Source: an uncultured Pirellulaceae bacterium
GTDB lineage: Bacteria > Planctomycetota > Planctomycetia > Pirellulales > Pirellulaceae
Assembly: GCA_938084685.1 (NCBI GenBank)
Contig: CALKGE010000006.1
Coordinates: 1-64,000 of the forward strand
Direction: 5' to 3'
Length of the DNA stretch: 64,000 nucleotides
The notes beneath the pieces are model-generated. The model made no database searches, was not told the DNA's origin, and saw only the letters and a program-made list of their open reading frames with translations. This document shows positions 54,995-64,000 of the stretch, one piece after another (position 1 is the first letter of the stretch; each line of letters begins with the position of its first letter). Both the position numbers and the translations under genes were made by a program.

Positions 54995-56986
54995 TTACTC
55001 ACTATCCTCTATATCATTGCTGGGAACCGAATCAACATCGGCCTGTCCATCTGGTGACTCGTCATCAGAATCCTCCTGGACACGGTCATCATTTCCCTCT
55101 TCGCCAGTCAAATCCTCTGTCATTGCTCCAAGCTGCTGCGATGGCTGCATCTCGTTCTCTTTTCCAGAGGCAGCAGAAATACGGGTCAACTGATCCAAGC
55201 GGTGATTAATATCCGATTTCGCTTCTGGCTGGACCGGCGTTGTTTCACGAGGCAAAAGTACGGTGAAGGTCGAACCAATTCCCAGCTGGCTCTCGACAGA
55301 CACTTCTCCACCAAGCATTCGGCAAATTTCTTTAACAATCGAAAGTCCCAGCCCGGTTCCGGTATACTCCCGTGTCAGATTATCCTGCCCGCTCGACACA
55401 TTCCCCTGACGGAACTTTTCGAAAATCAGATCGCGATCTTCTTCGGCGATGCCAATCCCCGTGTCGGTCACATGAATCAGAAAAAAGCCTTCTTGCGTTT
55501 TACTATCCTCAAGCCGGACAGTGATCCTTCCACCCTCAGGAGTAAACTTGATCGCATTGGAAAGCAGGTTGGTCAGGACCTGTTGAATCTTTCCCTGATC
55601 CTGATAAACAACAGGGTTGTCCATCTCCTGCTTGATTTCCAACGAAAGGTTTTTCTCTTCCACCAGCGACTTCACTAAATCACACTGCGCTCCGGCAACC
55701 AGATGCATATCCATTTCCACCGGATTGATTTCCTGCTTGCCCGCTTCAATCTTGGCGAGGTCAAGAATCTCGTTGATCATCTCCAGCAATATCTGACCAG
55801 AACGCTGAATATTGGCAGCATACCGCTGTTGCTTCTCATTTAACGCGTCCAATCCCTGCAGCACTTCAGAAAAGCCAATGATACTATTGAGCGGCGTTCG
55901 TAATTCGTGGCTCATGTTGGCCATAAACTCGTCTTTCATACGGTTCATGTCGAACAACTGCATATTGAGCTGAGCCATTTCGTCAACTTTAAGGTCCAAG
56001 TCAGCGTTCACACTTTTCAATTCATCCTGAGCTTCAGTCAGATGGCGAACCATGCGGTTAAAGGAAGTACCCAGGTCCTCAAACTCGTCATCGGTGGAAA
56101 TCTCCGCTCGCGATTCCAAATCACCATGGCTAATCCGATCACTCACGTCTCGCAGGTGCTTAAGTGGCCTGACAACCAGCAGACGAATAATGACATAGAG
56201 TGCGATCATGGCAACGAAGACAGTGACAATTGCCACAGCGATCAGAATAGCCCGAGCTTTATGGATCGAATTCTGAGTATCCTCGTAAGGAATCTTGACC
56301 TTGATCACGGTAAAGGGCATTTCCGTTCCATCCACCGGCGTCCCCTGACCTGCTCCTTCCACACCTGGAGTCTGTTCACTGTGACAGATCGCACAAGTCT
56401 TTCCCCAACGAATCGGTTCGTAGTACTGGTACTCGTTAATTTCCCGAGCCACACGTTCAACAAATGCTGGACGTTGCTTGTCCGTTTCATCTCCTACAGA
56501 AAACAGTTCAGCAATATCTACGTCTGGTACGTCCTGAGCAGGCGTGCCCTCAGGCTGCTGCTCTGCCAACCTGGCCTGACGTTCATCATCCAACATCTTC
56601 TCCAGCCGATTCATGATGTTTACTTCCAGAGCGTTACTCGGAATGCGCACATTCGGAATCTGCTTGGGCTTTGACTCCTCATCTTGCACAATAATCTCAT
56701 GATTGTGCCGACCATCTGTCCGAGCCAATTCTTTGACCAGCAACTCGGCGAACCCCTGTCGATCTTCTCTGGTCTCCCAGTAATTGAAGTGAGGCTTCAT
56801 CAAAGCGACCCCCACGACATCCCGCGCTGTGTTGCGCGTGTTTTTCATGATCAGGTCCGAGCTAACTTTTTCCACTCCCCAGAACGCGCCGGATATCAGG
56901 ACGGTCAGCCAGAACCCGAACAGCAAGCGGCACTTGCGTTCCAGGCTGGTCTCGCCTAACACTCGTCTCCAGGATTGCTGAGCCAT
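54995..56986 (-). CDS. Sensor histidine kinase with c-type haem site
   Basis: 663 residues from the ATG at 56986; a GTG 17 codons upstream is an alternative. An N-terminal membrane helix ([19 protein letters not shown]) and a second near 245-268 ([25 protein letters not shown]) bracket an extracytoplasmic domain containing C198AICH202, a haem c attachment site as in DUF3365/Tll0287-like sensors. A HAMP domain, a coiled coil, the HisKA box with phospho-accepting His360 ([11 protein letters not shown]), and the HATPase blocks [20 protein letters not shown] and [11 protein letters not shown] follow. The tail is acidic. No response regulator is adjacent. Confidence 0.9.
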   Translation of the reverse strand: MAQQSWRRVLGETSLERKCRLLFGFWLTVLISGAFWGVEKVSSDLIMKNTRNTARDVVGVALMKPHFNYWETREDRQGFAELLVKELARTDGRHNHEIIVQDEESKPKQIPNVRIPSNALEVNIMNRLEKMLDDERQARLAEQQPEGTPAQDVPDVDIAELFSVGDETDKQRPAFVERVAREINEYQYYEPIRWGKTCAICHSEQTPGVEGAGQGTPVDGTEMPFTVIKVKIPYEDTQNSIHKARAILIAVAIVTVFVAMIALYVIIRLLVVRPLKHLRDVSDRISHGDLESRAEISTDDEFEDLGTSFNRMVRHLTEAQDELKSVNADLDLKVDEMAQLNMQLFDMNRMKDEFMANMSHELRTPLNSIIGFSEVLQGLDALNEKQQRYAANIQRSGQILLEMINEILDLAKIEAGKQEINPVEMDMHLVAGAQCDLVKSLVEEKNLSLEIKQEMDNPVVYQDQGKIQQVLTNLLSNAIKFTPEGGRITVRLEDSKTQEGFFLIHVTDTGIGIAEEDRDLIFEKFRQGNVSSGQDNLTREYTGTGLGLSIVKEICRMLGGEVSVESQLGIGSTFTVLLPRETTPVQPEAKSDINHRLDQLTRISAASGKENEMQPSQQLGAMTEDLTGEEGNDDRVQEDSDDESPDGQADVDSVPSNDIEDSE

Positions 56987-57101
56987 AAGATTCTGTTTCA
57001 AGGGAAGTAGATAACGTAAGCGATGCTCCGGCGCCACAGATCTGGTCGCTCGTCTATTCTATTGCAAATGGAGACATCCAACCAATGCGTAACTGCCTGC
57101 T

Positions 57102-59201
57102 TTAACCAACATCTCCAACATCCAGCACGCGACCATAACGTCGCAGTACCTGTTTCCGCAATTTTACTAATTCAGTACTCTGTAATCCCGGGTCGCTTTC
57201 GAGCATTGCTTGCGCATCATCCCGAGCCAGTTCAACGATCAACCGATCACGACGCAAATCCGCAATTCGCAGCGGTGGCATCCCATGCTGCCTGGTGCCG
57301 AACAAATCCCCAGGACCACGCAGGTCAAAATCAATCTCGGCCAATTCAAATCCGTCCAGCGTATCCACGAAGGCTTGCAAGCGATGTTTTGCCTCGTCAT
57401 TGGCCGGTGTTCCGAATACACAAACATACCCGGTGTGATGTCCTCGTCGTACTCGCCCACGAAGCTGATGCAACTGAGCCAAACCAAATTGCTGAGCATC
57501 CTCGATCGTCATTAAAGAAGCGTTAGGAACATTCACTCCGACTTCAATCACCGATGTGGCCACCAACACATCCAGTTCATGGGCATGAAACTGGCGCATC
57601 GTCTCCTGCTTGTCGGCCGGCGCCATCCTGCCATGGACCATTCCGATTCTGAAATCTGACAGAATCCGATTCTTTAATCCATCATAGATCTCTTCAACAC
57701 TTACAAGATCTTCCCGTGTAGCCCGTTCCACCGTGGAGGCAATCACGTAACCCTGCCTCCCCTCGCGAAGCTTTTGCCGAAAAAATTCCCACCATTTCTC
57801 TCGTGCTGCAGGATCTCCCAGATACGTATGTACCGGCTGCTGATGATCCGGTCCCTGACGAATCGTCGAAATATCCAGATCCGCAAACATCCCCATCGCA
57901 ATAGTCCGAGGAATCGGAGTGGCGGACATCACGAGATAGTGAGGATTAAGACCATTGCTGCGAGCTGCCATTCGCTGCCGCACACCAAATTTATGCTGCT
58001 CATCAATTACCACCAACGCCAGGGACTTAAACTCCACTTCCTCATTAGCAACACTATGCGTGCCAATCAGCAAATCAATTTCGCCAGCGGCTAACTCCTC
58101 CAATACCTGACGACGATCGCCGGCACTCATCGAACCGGTCAACAGCCCGATATTGACTCGGGAATTCTTCAAATCCTCCTGGAGCGTAAGGTAATGCTGC
58201 TGAGCAAGGATTTCTGTCGGAGCCATCAGCACTGCCTGGTGCCCGTGAGCTACACTCAGCAGCATGGCATACTCAGCCACCACCGTCTTACCACTTCCCA
58301 CATCTCCCTGCAGCAACCGGTTCATCGGTTCACTGCAAGCCATATCGTCGCAAATATCCTGCACCACTCGTTGCTGAGCCGCTGTCAGCTCAAATGGAAA
58401 TCGAGCTGTAATCCGAGCATGGATGCGGGCATCGGTTTCCAATACAGGAGCTTCATGAGAGACCCTGTGATGCCACCGCCGTAATGCCAGAGCCAATTGC
58501 AGAACCAGTAGTTCCTGATAAACAAACCGTAAACGGTGATGTTCTACCGCTTCCAGGGATTCGGGAAAATGAATGCCTCGTACTGCTTCGTGAATCGAGC
58601 CAATTCCCTTCTGTGTTCGAATCAGCTCCGGTATCGCCTCTTCAAGTTCCTCCACATAATCCTCCACCGCTGTCTTTACCAATCGCCGAATTGCGGGTTG
58701 ACTGATTCCCTGCGACAACCGGTAAACCGGCAGCACCTCGTTCCCCTGCACCTGAGTCTCTTCATCCATCAGGGAGATTCTGGGATGAGTCATTTCCCAG
58801 CGATCCGCCTTCGGTTTAGCCAGACCTGACAAAACGACCCGATCACCAGCCTGATACTTATCCTTCATAAAGTGCATATTGAACCAGGTCGCCTTCAAAA
58901 GAGTCCCCTCACATCCAACGGTCATCGAAAAAATCGATTTGCCGTGACGGGTTCTGCCGGTCCGAGTTTCTTCGATTTCTCCCACGACCGTGACCTCGGA
59001 TTCTTCCTGTAATTCCTCCAGGTCCACCAATTCACCGGTACATTCATAGCTTCGCGGAAAGAAAAAAAGCAGGTCCCGGATAGTACGCAGTCCCAACTTC
59101 TCCAGCGGCGCATTCCATATTCCCCGGTAACCTCGCAACAGAGATACCGGGCTGGTCATCGTCGGCTTTCTGGGGATATCAGTACGTTCGGGATACTTCA
59201 T
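57102..59201 (-). CDS. recG: ATP-dependent DNA helicase RecG
   Basis: 699 residues, typical RecG length. It processes Holliday junctions and stalled forks. Domains are the N-terminal wedge/OB fold (to about 250), then superfamily 2 helicase motifs: GDVGSGKTVVAEYA (Walker A), VVIDEQHKFGVRQR (DEQH in place of DEAH), MSATPIPRT, and the C-terminal TSVIEVGVNVPNAS and QLRGRVRRG. A start 14 codons later is possible. Confidence 0.96.
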   Translation of the reverse strand: MKYPERTDIPRKPTMTSPVSLLRGYRGIWNAPLEKLGLRTIRDLLFFFPRSYECTGELVDLEELQEESEVTVVGEIEETRTGRTRHGKSIFSMTVGCEGTLLKATWFNMHFMKDKYQAGDRVVLSGLAKPKADRWEMTHPRISLMDEETQVQGNEVLPVYRLSQGISQPAIRRLVKTAVEDYVEELEEAIPELIRTQKGIGSIHEAVRGIHFPESLEAVEHHRLRFVYQELLVLQLALALRRWHHRVSHEAPVLETDARIHARITARFPFELTAAQQRVVQDICDDMACSEPMNRLLQGDVGSGKTVVAEYAMLLSVAHGHQAVLMAPTEILAQQHYLTLQEDLKNSRVNIGLLTGSMSAGDRRQVLEELAAGEIDLLIGTHSVANEEVEFKSLALVVIDEQHKFGVRQRMAARSNGLNPHYLVMSATPIPRTIAMGMFADLDISTIRQGPDHQQPVHTYLGDPAAREKWWEFFRQKLREGRQGYVIASTVERATREDLVSVEEIYDGLKNRILSDFRIGMVHGRMAPADKQETMRQFHAHELDVLVATSVIEVGVNVPNASLMTIEDAQQFGLAQLHQLRGRVRRGHHTGYVCVFGTPANDEAKHRLQAFVDTLDGFELAEIDFDLRGPGDLFGTRQHGMPPLRIADLRRDRLIVELARDDAQAMLESDPGLQSTELVKLRKQVLRRYGRVLDVGDVG

Positions 59202-59307
59202 ATCTGTATTCTATCGGGAGTACCCAGCCGCACTAGAAAAAACTGAGGTTAGTGACAGCAACCGACAATTCAGGAGCACCTCAAAACAGGCTGGCCTCAG
59301 CAACCAC

Positions 59308-61638
59308 CTAGAGAAGGCTCAACGGATCTACGTCGACAACCCACTGGATGCCGTCTACCGGCCCGGTTTCTTCATGTACCTCACGCACTGCATCTCGCAG
59401 CAACTGCCCATCCTTTCCCATCAGCAGGACATGAAAGCGGTAGCGGTCACGAAGTTTCGCAATCGGAGCAGGTGCCGGCCCCAATATTCGAACTTCTTCG
59501 ACTCGTTCACCCAGAGCCTGACGGCACTGGTTCGCCAGATCTGCTCCGAAGGCCATCGCGGCATGCTCATCGACACCTCGCACGATAAGACGGATCATTT
59601 TGGTAAAAGGAGGATATCCAAACTGTTGGCGTCCCGGCAATTCCCGCTCTGCAAACATCTCATACTCATGTCTGGTCGCTGCCTGAATCGCCAAATGTTC
59701 CGGCGTGTACGTCTGGACCAGTACGCGTCCTTCCGTGTCGCCGCGCCCGGTACGCCCGGCCACCTGCGTGACCAGTTGAAACGTTCGCTCCCCCGCTCGA
59801 AAATCAGGAAAGTGAAGCGCGGTATCCGCATTGATGACTCCGACCAATGTCACATTGGGAAAATCGAGTCCTTTGGCGATCATCTGAGTACCGACCAGAA
59901 TCTTCACTTCGCCGCTGCGAAAACGCTCCAACGCCTGTTCATGAGCATTCGGCCGCTGCATCGTATCGGAGTCCATACGCAGAACCGGCACTTCGGGAAA
60001 CCGTGCTTTGACTTCTTCCTCCAGCCGCTGAGTTCCCAATCCTCCAAACCGGATCCCATCTCCCTGGCAATCCGGGCACCGTCGAGGAGCACTCGTCTGG
60101 TAATCGCAGTAGTGACAAATCGCCAACTCCCGCCGCTGACCACTTATACCATAGCGGTGATGCGTCAAAGAAATTTCACACTGCGGGCATTCCAGCACAA
60201 AACCGCACGCCGGGCACTGGATGCTGGTCGAGTATCCTCGACGATTCAGCAGCAGGATCACCTGCCCGTTATCCTGAATTGTCTGGTGAATCGCCGAACT
60301 CAGTTGCCGACTAATCGAACCATAACTCTGTTTACTCCGCCCTTCATGCCTGAGATCAACGGTGGCCACTGCTGGCAACGGACGCCGCATCACCCGTTCA
60401 GGCATCGAGACTAATTCATACTCACCGGTCTTTGCCTTGTGCCAGGTCTCCAGTGCCGGTGTGGCGGAACCTAAAACCAGTGGGACATTTTGAAGTTGAG
60501 CTCGTTTGACTGCTACGTCCCGAGCATGATAACGGGGCGTAGTTTCCTGTTTAAACGAAGTCTCATGCTCCTCGTCCAGCACGATCAGGCCCAGCCGGGG
60601 AGTCGGAGCAAAAATGGCGCTGCGAGCGCCGACCACGACCTGCACCTCCCCATTGGCGATTTGCTGCCAATGCCAGTGACGCTCAGCATCACTCAAATGA
60701 CTGTGCAGCACTGCCACTCGATCGAACCGCGATCGAAATCGCTGACGCGTTTGAGGTGTCAGCGAAATCTCAGGCACCAGGACAATGGCCTGACGACCAT
60801 AAGAGATAACTCGTTCAATCGCCTGAATGTAAACCTCTGTCTTGCCACTCCCGGTGATCCCATGCACCAGAATCGTCTTGTGCTCCTGTTTTTCCACAGC
60901 CGATGTGATTGCGGCCAGTGCCCTTGTCTGATCCGGGTTTAAGTTCAGAGCCTGCTCTCGTTCAAGAACTTCCTGCTGAATGTCATGTTTGTAGACTCTG
61001 CGACTCTCAACCTGTAACAGACCCTTATTCATAAGACTTCGCAGAGGTGCCTGCGTGCATCCCACCTGCTTACAGATCTGATCACCTGTTAACCAGACTT
61101 CCTTGCCACGCAGCACTTCTACAATTCGTTGCTGTTTGGAGGGAAGCTTTTCAATGTCTCCTGCAGACAAACTGTTGGTATTCAGTGCGTAGTATTTCAC
61201 TGCCCGCGTTCCAGCCAGACTTCGAACTCCTGCAGGAATGAGTGCCTCCAGAACCTGGCCCGGCCGAGCCAGATAATAGTCAGACATCCATTGAGTCAAC
61301 TCCAGCATCCGCGGAGAGACCAGCGTCGTCTGGTCCAACACAGCCAGCACCGGCTTCAATTTATAACCCGACTCAGTCGGCCCTGTTTCGTGACGGACAC
61401 CAATGCAATAACCGGTCATTTTACGATTGCCTCGGCCCAGAGGGACTTCCACACGTCGACCGGCTCGCACCTCCGATTTCAACGTTTCGGGAATCAGATA
61501 ATCAAACGGCCCCCAGGGAACTTCAGAAAACACAATCGAGGCTAACGAACGATCCCGAGCAGCATCCAATTCCCACGGCGCAGGGTGCCCGGGAGCTCCC
61601 AGCGCGTCGTCGTCAAATAATCCCTGCTGCCGATCCAT
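59308..61638 (-). CDS. priA: Primosomal protein N' (replication restart helicase PriA)
   Basis: 776 residues from the ATG at 61638, chosen over an ATG 22 codons earlier because of a better ribosome-site context and a family-like N-terminus. Helicase motifs GITGSGKTEVY, VLDEEHETSFKQ, LGSATPALE and VAGRTGRG are present. The PriA zinc-binding region is seen as CPACGFVLECPQC and CHYCDYQ...RRCPDC. It reloads the replisome at collapsed forks. It diverges from nadD. Confidence 0.95.
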   Translation of the reverse strand: MDRQQGLFDDDALGAPGHPAPWELDAARDRSLASIVFSEVPWGPFDYLIPETLKSEVRAGRRVEVPLGRGNRKMTGYCIGVRHETGPTESGYKLKPVLAVLDQTTLVSPRMLELTQWMSDYYLARPGQVLEALIPAGVRSLAGTRAVKYYALNTNSLSAGDIEKLPSKQQRIVEVLRGKEVWLTGDQICKQVGCTQAPLRSLMNKGLLQVESRRVYKHDIQQEVLEREQALNLNPDQTRALAAITSAVEKQEHKTILVHGITGSGKTEVYIQAIERVISYGRQAIVLVPEISLTPQTRQRFRSRFDRVAVLHSHLSDAERHWHWQQIANGEVQVVVGARSAIFAPTPRLGLIVLDEEHETSFKQETTPRYHARDVAVKRAQLQNVPLVLGSATPALETWHKAKTGEYELVSMPERVMRRPLPAVATVDLRHEGRSKQSYGSISRQLSSAIHQTIQDNGQVILLLNRRGYSTSIQCPACGFVLECPQCEISLTHHRYGISGQRRELAICHYCDYQTSAPRRCPDCQGDGIRFGGLGTQRLEEEVKARFPEVPVLRMDSDTMQRPNAHEQALERFRSGEVKILVGTQMIAKGLDFPNVTLVGVINADTALHFPDFRAGERTFQLVTQVAGRTGRGDTEGRVLVQTYTPEHLAIQAATRHEYEMFAERELPGRQQFGYPPFTKMIRLIVRGVDEHAAMAFGADLANQCRQALGERVEEVRILGPAPAPIAKLRDRYRFHVLLMGKDGQLLRDAVREVHEETGPVDGIQWVVDVDPLSLL

Positions 61639-61844
61639 CAAACGTCCCTGTCCAAACGTCCCTGTCAGAGTTTCTAGATTACACGATAGTCTACAGCAGG
61701 ACATCCGATCTGCCTAACCATTACAGAGCAACTCATTCACACCCCGCGCTGGCTCTAGGTCGGACACAGAGAAACTGATAAACTCAGTAACACTCATTCA
61801 AACTCGGGAAACCGGATTCGTTACCTTTCTCTGCTTCAACCTGT

Positions 61845-62468
61845 ATGGCACGTATCGGAATACTTGGCGGCAGCTTTGACCCCGTTCACTATGGTCATCT
61901 TCTTCTGGCCGAATGTGGACTGGAACAATGTGCGCTGGATGCCGTCTGGTTCATCCCCGCGGACATCAGTCCTTTCAAGGAAGATGGAAGCCAGGCCACC
62001 AATACTCAGCGACTGGATATGCTGACTCTGGCGATCGCCGGTCATCCGGCTTTTTCTATTGAGCAGCTGGAATGGGATCGGGGGGGAGTCAGCTATACAT
62101 TTGAAACGCTCGAAACGCTCGCTCAGCAGTATCCGGAAAACGACTTTTACCTGTTGATGGGTGCCGACTCGCTGGCAGATTTCCCTCAATGGAAAAATCC
62201 AGAGCGCATCTGTGAATTGGCAACTCTCGCCATCGTCTCACGCCCCGGCAGCCCGGCACCTGACTTCAGCAAACTCCGCTCCCTCGCGGGCCCTGAATAC
62301 GTCGAGCGTGTTGAGGCGGCACAAATCATCATGCCGGCCATGGATTTGAGCAGTTCTGAAATTCGCCAACGCGTAGCCAGCGCGCAATCGATTCGATTTC
62401 GACTTCCTCGCGGAGTGGAACAGTACATCCACTCGCAACAACTCTACCGATCACCTTTGATCAGCTGA
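61845..62468 (+). CDS. nadD: Nicotinate-nucleotide adenylyltransferase
   Basis: 207 residues, normal length. It joins nicotinate mononucleotide and ATP in NAD synthesis. The nucleotidyltransferase motif GGSFDPVHYGHL is at 8-19, followed by YLLMGADSLADFPQWK and the C-terminal ISSSE-type MDLSSSEIRQRV. It is the only plus-strand gene in this part and is convergent with the VIT/VWA gene. Confidence 0.95.
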   Translation: MARIGILGGSFDPVHYGHLLLAECGLEQCALDAVWFIPADISPFKEDGSQATNTQRLDMLTLAIAGHPAFSIEQLEWDRGGVSYTFETLETLAQQYPENDFYLLMGADSLADFPQWKNPERICELATLAIVSRPGSPAPDFSKLRSLAGPEYVERVEAAQIIMPAMDLSSSEIRQRVASAQSIRFRLPRGVEQYIHSQQLYRSPLIS

Positions 62469-62490
62469 CGGTTTATTCCTTTAGCTGATC
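62459..62490. terminator. Inverted repeat spanning the nadD and VWA gene ends
   Basis: GATCAGCT (62459-62466) pairs with AGCTGATC (62483-62490) across a 16-nt loop. It covers the stops of both convergent genes, where a bidirectional terminator would be expected. No U-tract is clear on either strand, so this is a candidate only. Confidence 0.4.
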
Positions 62491-64000
62491 GAAGCGGTAC
62501 GCTCTCCCATCAAGCACGACCAGGACGTTACCTTTCATTTGCAACACCGGGCCCAACTCCTTACCAAACCGGGCAGCCAGATTAAAGTATTCCTTACTGA
62601 ATGGTGTGACAACGATTGGTCTGGCAACCTGAGCCTCGGTGGCGACAGAATCGACCCAGACGTCACCTTCCCGATAGAAAGACCGGACGCCTATCTGTCG
62701 CAGATTCTGAACCTCTTCTGCCTTTTCTGAATTAGCACGCTGGAATCGGACGGTACCGTTGGCGTCAGCTGTCTGACCGGGAATCCTGGCGGCAAAACCA
62801 CCCAGGCCACCCCCGCCGCTACCGGAAATCGGAACGTTGGAAGCGCCTGCCGCCTGGAGCGCTGACTTGGCAACTCGCTGTTTGAACCCTGACTCACCGG
62901 ACTGCTCAGAAAGCTGAAGCAATTGAGCTCCTACAGAACGTCGAGCCCGATCCAAATCGCGGACGTTGCTGTTCTCATCCGCCAAAAACGATGTGTACTG
63001 TGTCAAAATACCGTGCTTGCGCGACAAATGGATCATTTCATCCATCAATTCGTCGTTCTTGCCATGGAGATCGATCTGGTCGATGATTTCACCCACGCGA
63101 CGGATGGCCCACAGCTTTTCAACAAACGCATATTTGGAACCTTTGGACCGGGATACCAATTCCGCCGGGAAAGACATCTTTACTTCTTCGTCATTCACAT
63201 CTCCACGGACAACGACCTTTCCCTGGCCCGAATAGCGATAACGCCCAACTAATACCAGTTGATCTCCGGCAAACAGATCATAAACTCGCTTGGGATAGAC
63301 TCGATTCATGACAGCACCGTCACCACGGTTTGCCGAGTCCACATCAATCTTGATCGAGACGTTGGTCATGACCGGCGAAGAAATGCGGGAATAAAACTGA
63401 GTAACTTTTTCTTCAATATCCTCGTCAGGGCTCACATAGACACTTTGGCCAAAGCCTTCCCGAGCCAGCTTGTCCAGAAGCAGGCTATTGACCTTGTACC
63501 CCAATCCAAAACAACAGATTCTGTTTCGACTTGCATTGGCCTGTTTCATGTTTTCGACAATCTTCGTAACAGAAGTCTCACCCCGTGTCGGCTTCCCGTC
63601 AGTAAGAAAAACGACATGACCAGGCAATTGATCGTCCTGGAGAAAATCGAGTGCTGTTGATAACGCTCCGTCAATATTCGTACTGCCACCGGCAAACAAC
63701 CCCTCAACAAAAGCGACTGCTTTCGCTCTGGTCTTGCTATTAAATGTCTGCAGCTCCGGTTCAAAAACTTCCACTTCGGAATCGTAAGCAACTATGTTGA
63801 AGAGGTCCCCATCATTGAGATTGTTGACAACAAACTTCAACGCCTCCCGCGCCTGTTCCATCGACTTGCCAACCATACTTCCACTACGGTCAATCACGAA
63901 GACCACCTTCTTTCGAATCGCGACCTGTTCCTTCTTCGATTTCACTCGGGGTGAAACCAGCATCAGAAAGTAGCCATCCTCTTTTTCATCAGGCCGGAAA
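62473..64000 (-). CDS. VIT/VWA-family protein (N-terminus beyond window)
   Basis: The frame is open to the right edge, so the 508 visible residues lack the true start. A VWA domain begins at once: VVFVIDRSGSMVG with MIDAS motif DRSGS, then YDSEVEVFEP, GGSTNIDGAL and VFLTDGKPTRGE. Afterwards come a beta-rich region and the HGILTQYTSFLADE segment seen in inter-alpha-trypsin-inhibitor-type (VIT-VWA) proteins. A Gly-rich linker (GSGGGGLGGF) separates a short conserved C-terminal domain. Such proteins are abundant in planctomycetes; the function is not established. The missing part should hold a signal peptide and VIT domain. Confidence 0.85.
   Translation of the reverse strand, partial: FRPDEKEDGYFLMLVSPRVKSKKEQVAIRKKVVFVIDRSGSMVGKSMEQAREALKFVVNNLNDGDLFNIVAYDSEVEVFEPELQTFNSKTRAKAVAFVEGLFAGGSTNIDGALSTALDFLQDDQLPGHVVFLTDGKPTRGETSVTKIVENMKQANASRNRICCFGLGYKVNSLLLDKLAREGFGQSVYVSPDEDIEEKVTQFYSRISSPVMTNVSIKIDVDSANRGDGAVMNRVYPKRVYDLFAGDQLVLVGRYRYSGQGKVVVRGDVNDEEVKMSFPAELVSRSKGSKYAFVEKLWAIRRVGEIIDQIDLHGKNDELMDEMIHLSRKHGILTQYTSFLADENSNVRDLDRARRSVGAQLLQLSEQSGESGFKQRVAKSALQAAGASNVPISGSGGGGLGGFAARIPGQTADANGTVRFQRANSEKAEEVQNLRQIGVRSFYREGDVWVDSVATEAQVARPIVVTPFSKEYFNLAARFGKELGPVLQMKGNVLVVLDGRAYRFDQLKE

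Noticed and set aside
55907..56674. 255-codon plus-strand open frame inside the histidine kinase gene
   Set aside because: Antisense shadow of a gene with clear kinase motifs; no family signature.
59374..60414. Long open frame (346 codons) on the plus strand inside priA
   Set aside because: It is antisense to a well-conserved helicase whose motifs are intact, and its translation shows no recognisable family.
1..64000. Mobile elements, CRISPR arrays, tRNA and rRNA genes
   Set aside because: No transposase-like protein, regularly spaced short repeat array or RNA gene was recognised by reading; a covariance-model scan was not possible.

Overview
The window looks like a chromosomal segment from a planctomycete, probably a Gimesia-like member of the Planctomycetales (inference). 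The evidence is the density of lineage-typical families: a LEPR-XLL-type secreted repeat protein, a DUF1080 protein, VIT/VWA and NPCBM proteins, a MoxR-DUF58-BatA cluster, DUF6263-like proteins, and a Rieske/cytochrome b complex joined to a very large multihaem cytochrome. About 50 protein genes are seen, mostly on the minus strand and tightly packed. I found no rRNA, tRNA, CRISPR array, transposase or phage genes.

Layout. 1-2400: the start of a giant secreted repeat protein that runs off the left edge. 2955-9314: DUF1080 protein, ilvD, a DinB-like protein, and an ABC ATPase with a membrane partner. 9508-14171: a leftward cluster of pgi, an UPF0173 hydrolase, two DUF6263-like secreted proteins, a small Rieske ferredoxin and a MazG-like enzyme; apgM diverges at 14381. 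15662-30615: a leftward cluster of ten genes with short gaps or overlaps (small membrane protein, beta-propeller protein, MoxR ATPase, DUF58, two VWA membrane proteins, a 999-residue membrane/coiled-coil protein and three exported proteins), apparently an envelope system. 30707: a DUF983 gene on the plus strand.

31060-52644 is the centrepiece: 18 consecutive minus-strand genes for what appears to be a complete quinol-to-oxygen electron chain plus its assembly factors. In transcription order: Rieske protein with a repeat-bearing N-terminal extension, cytochrome b6-like subunit, an enlarged subunit IV-like protein, a 1590-residue cytochrome with eight CxxCH sites and an internal PDZ-like domain, two cupredoxin-like proteins, a two-haem lipoprotein cytochrome c, oxidase subunits II and I (A2-type), haem A synthase, haem O synthase, subunit III with a roughly 200-residue insertion, subunit IV, an ABC ATPase and permease, a SCO protein, DUF420, and a small membrane protein. 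The 493-bp region upstream carries two identical 25-bp repeats 44 bp apart, each holding a perfect TTGTGA-N6-TCACAA site, with another perfect palindrome between them: a strong candidate for a CRP/FNR-family control region.

53138-64000: purD, rnhA, a sensor histidine kinase with a CxxCH site in its sensor domain, recG, priA, nadD (plus strand), and a VIT/VWA protein whose N-terminus lies beyond the right edge. Start codons were adjusted where an upstream gene boundary, a Shine-Dalgarno-like sequence or family alignment argued for it; many planctomycete genes lack a clear Shine-Dalgarno, so several starts remain uncertain.
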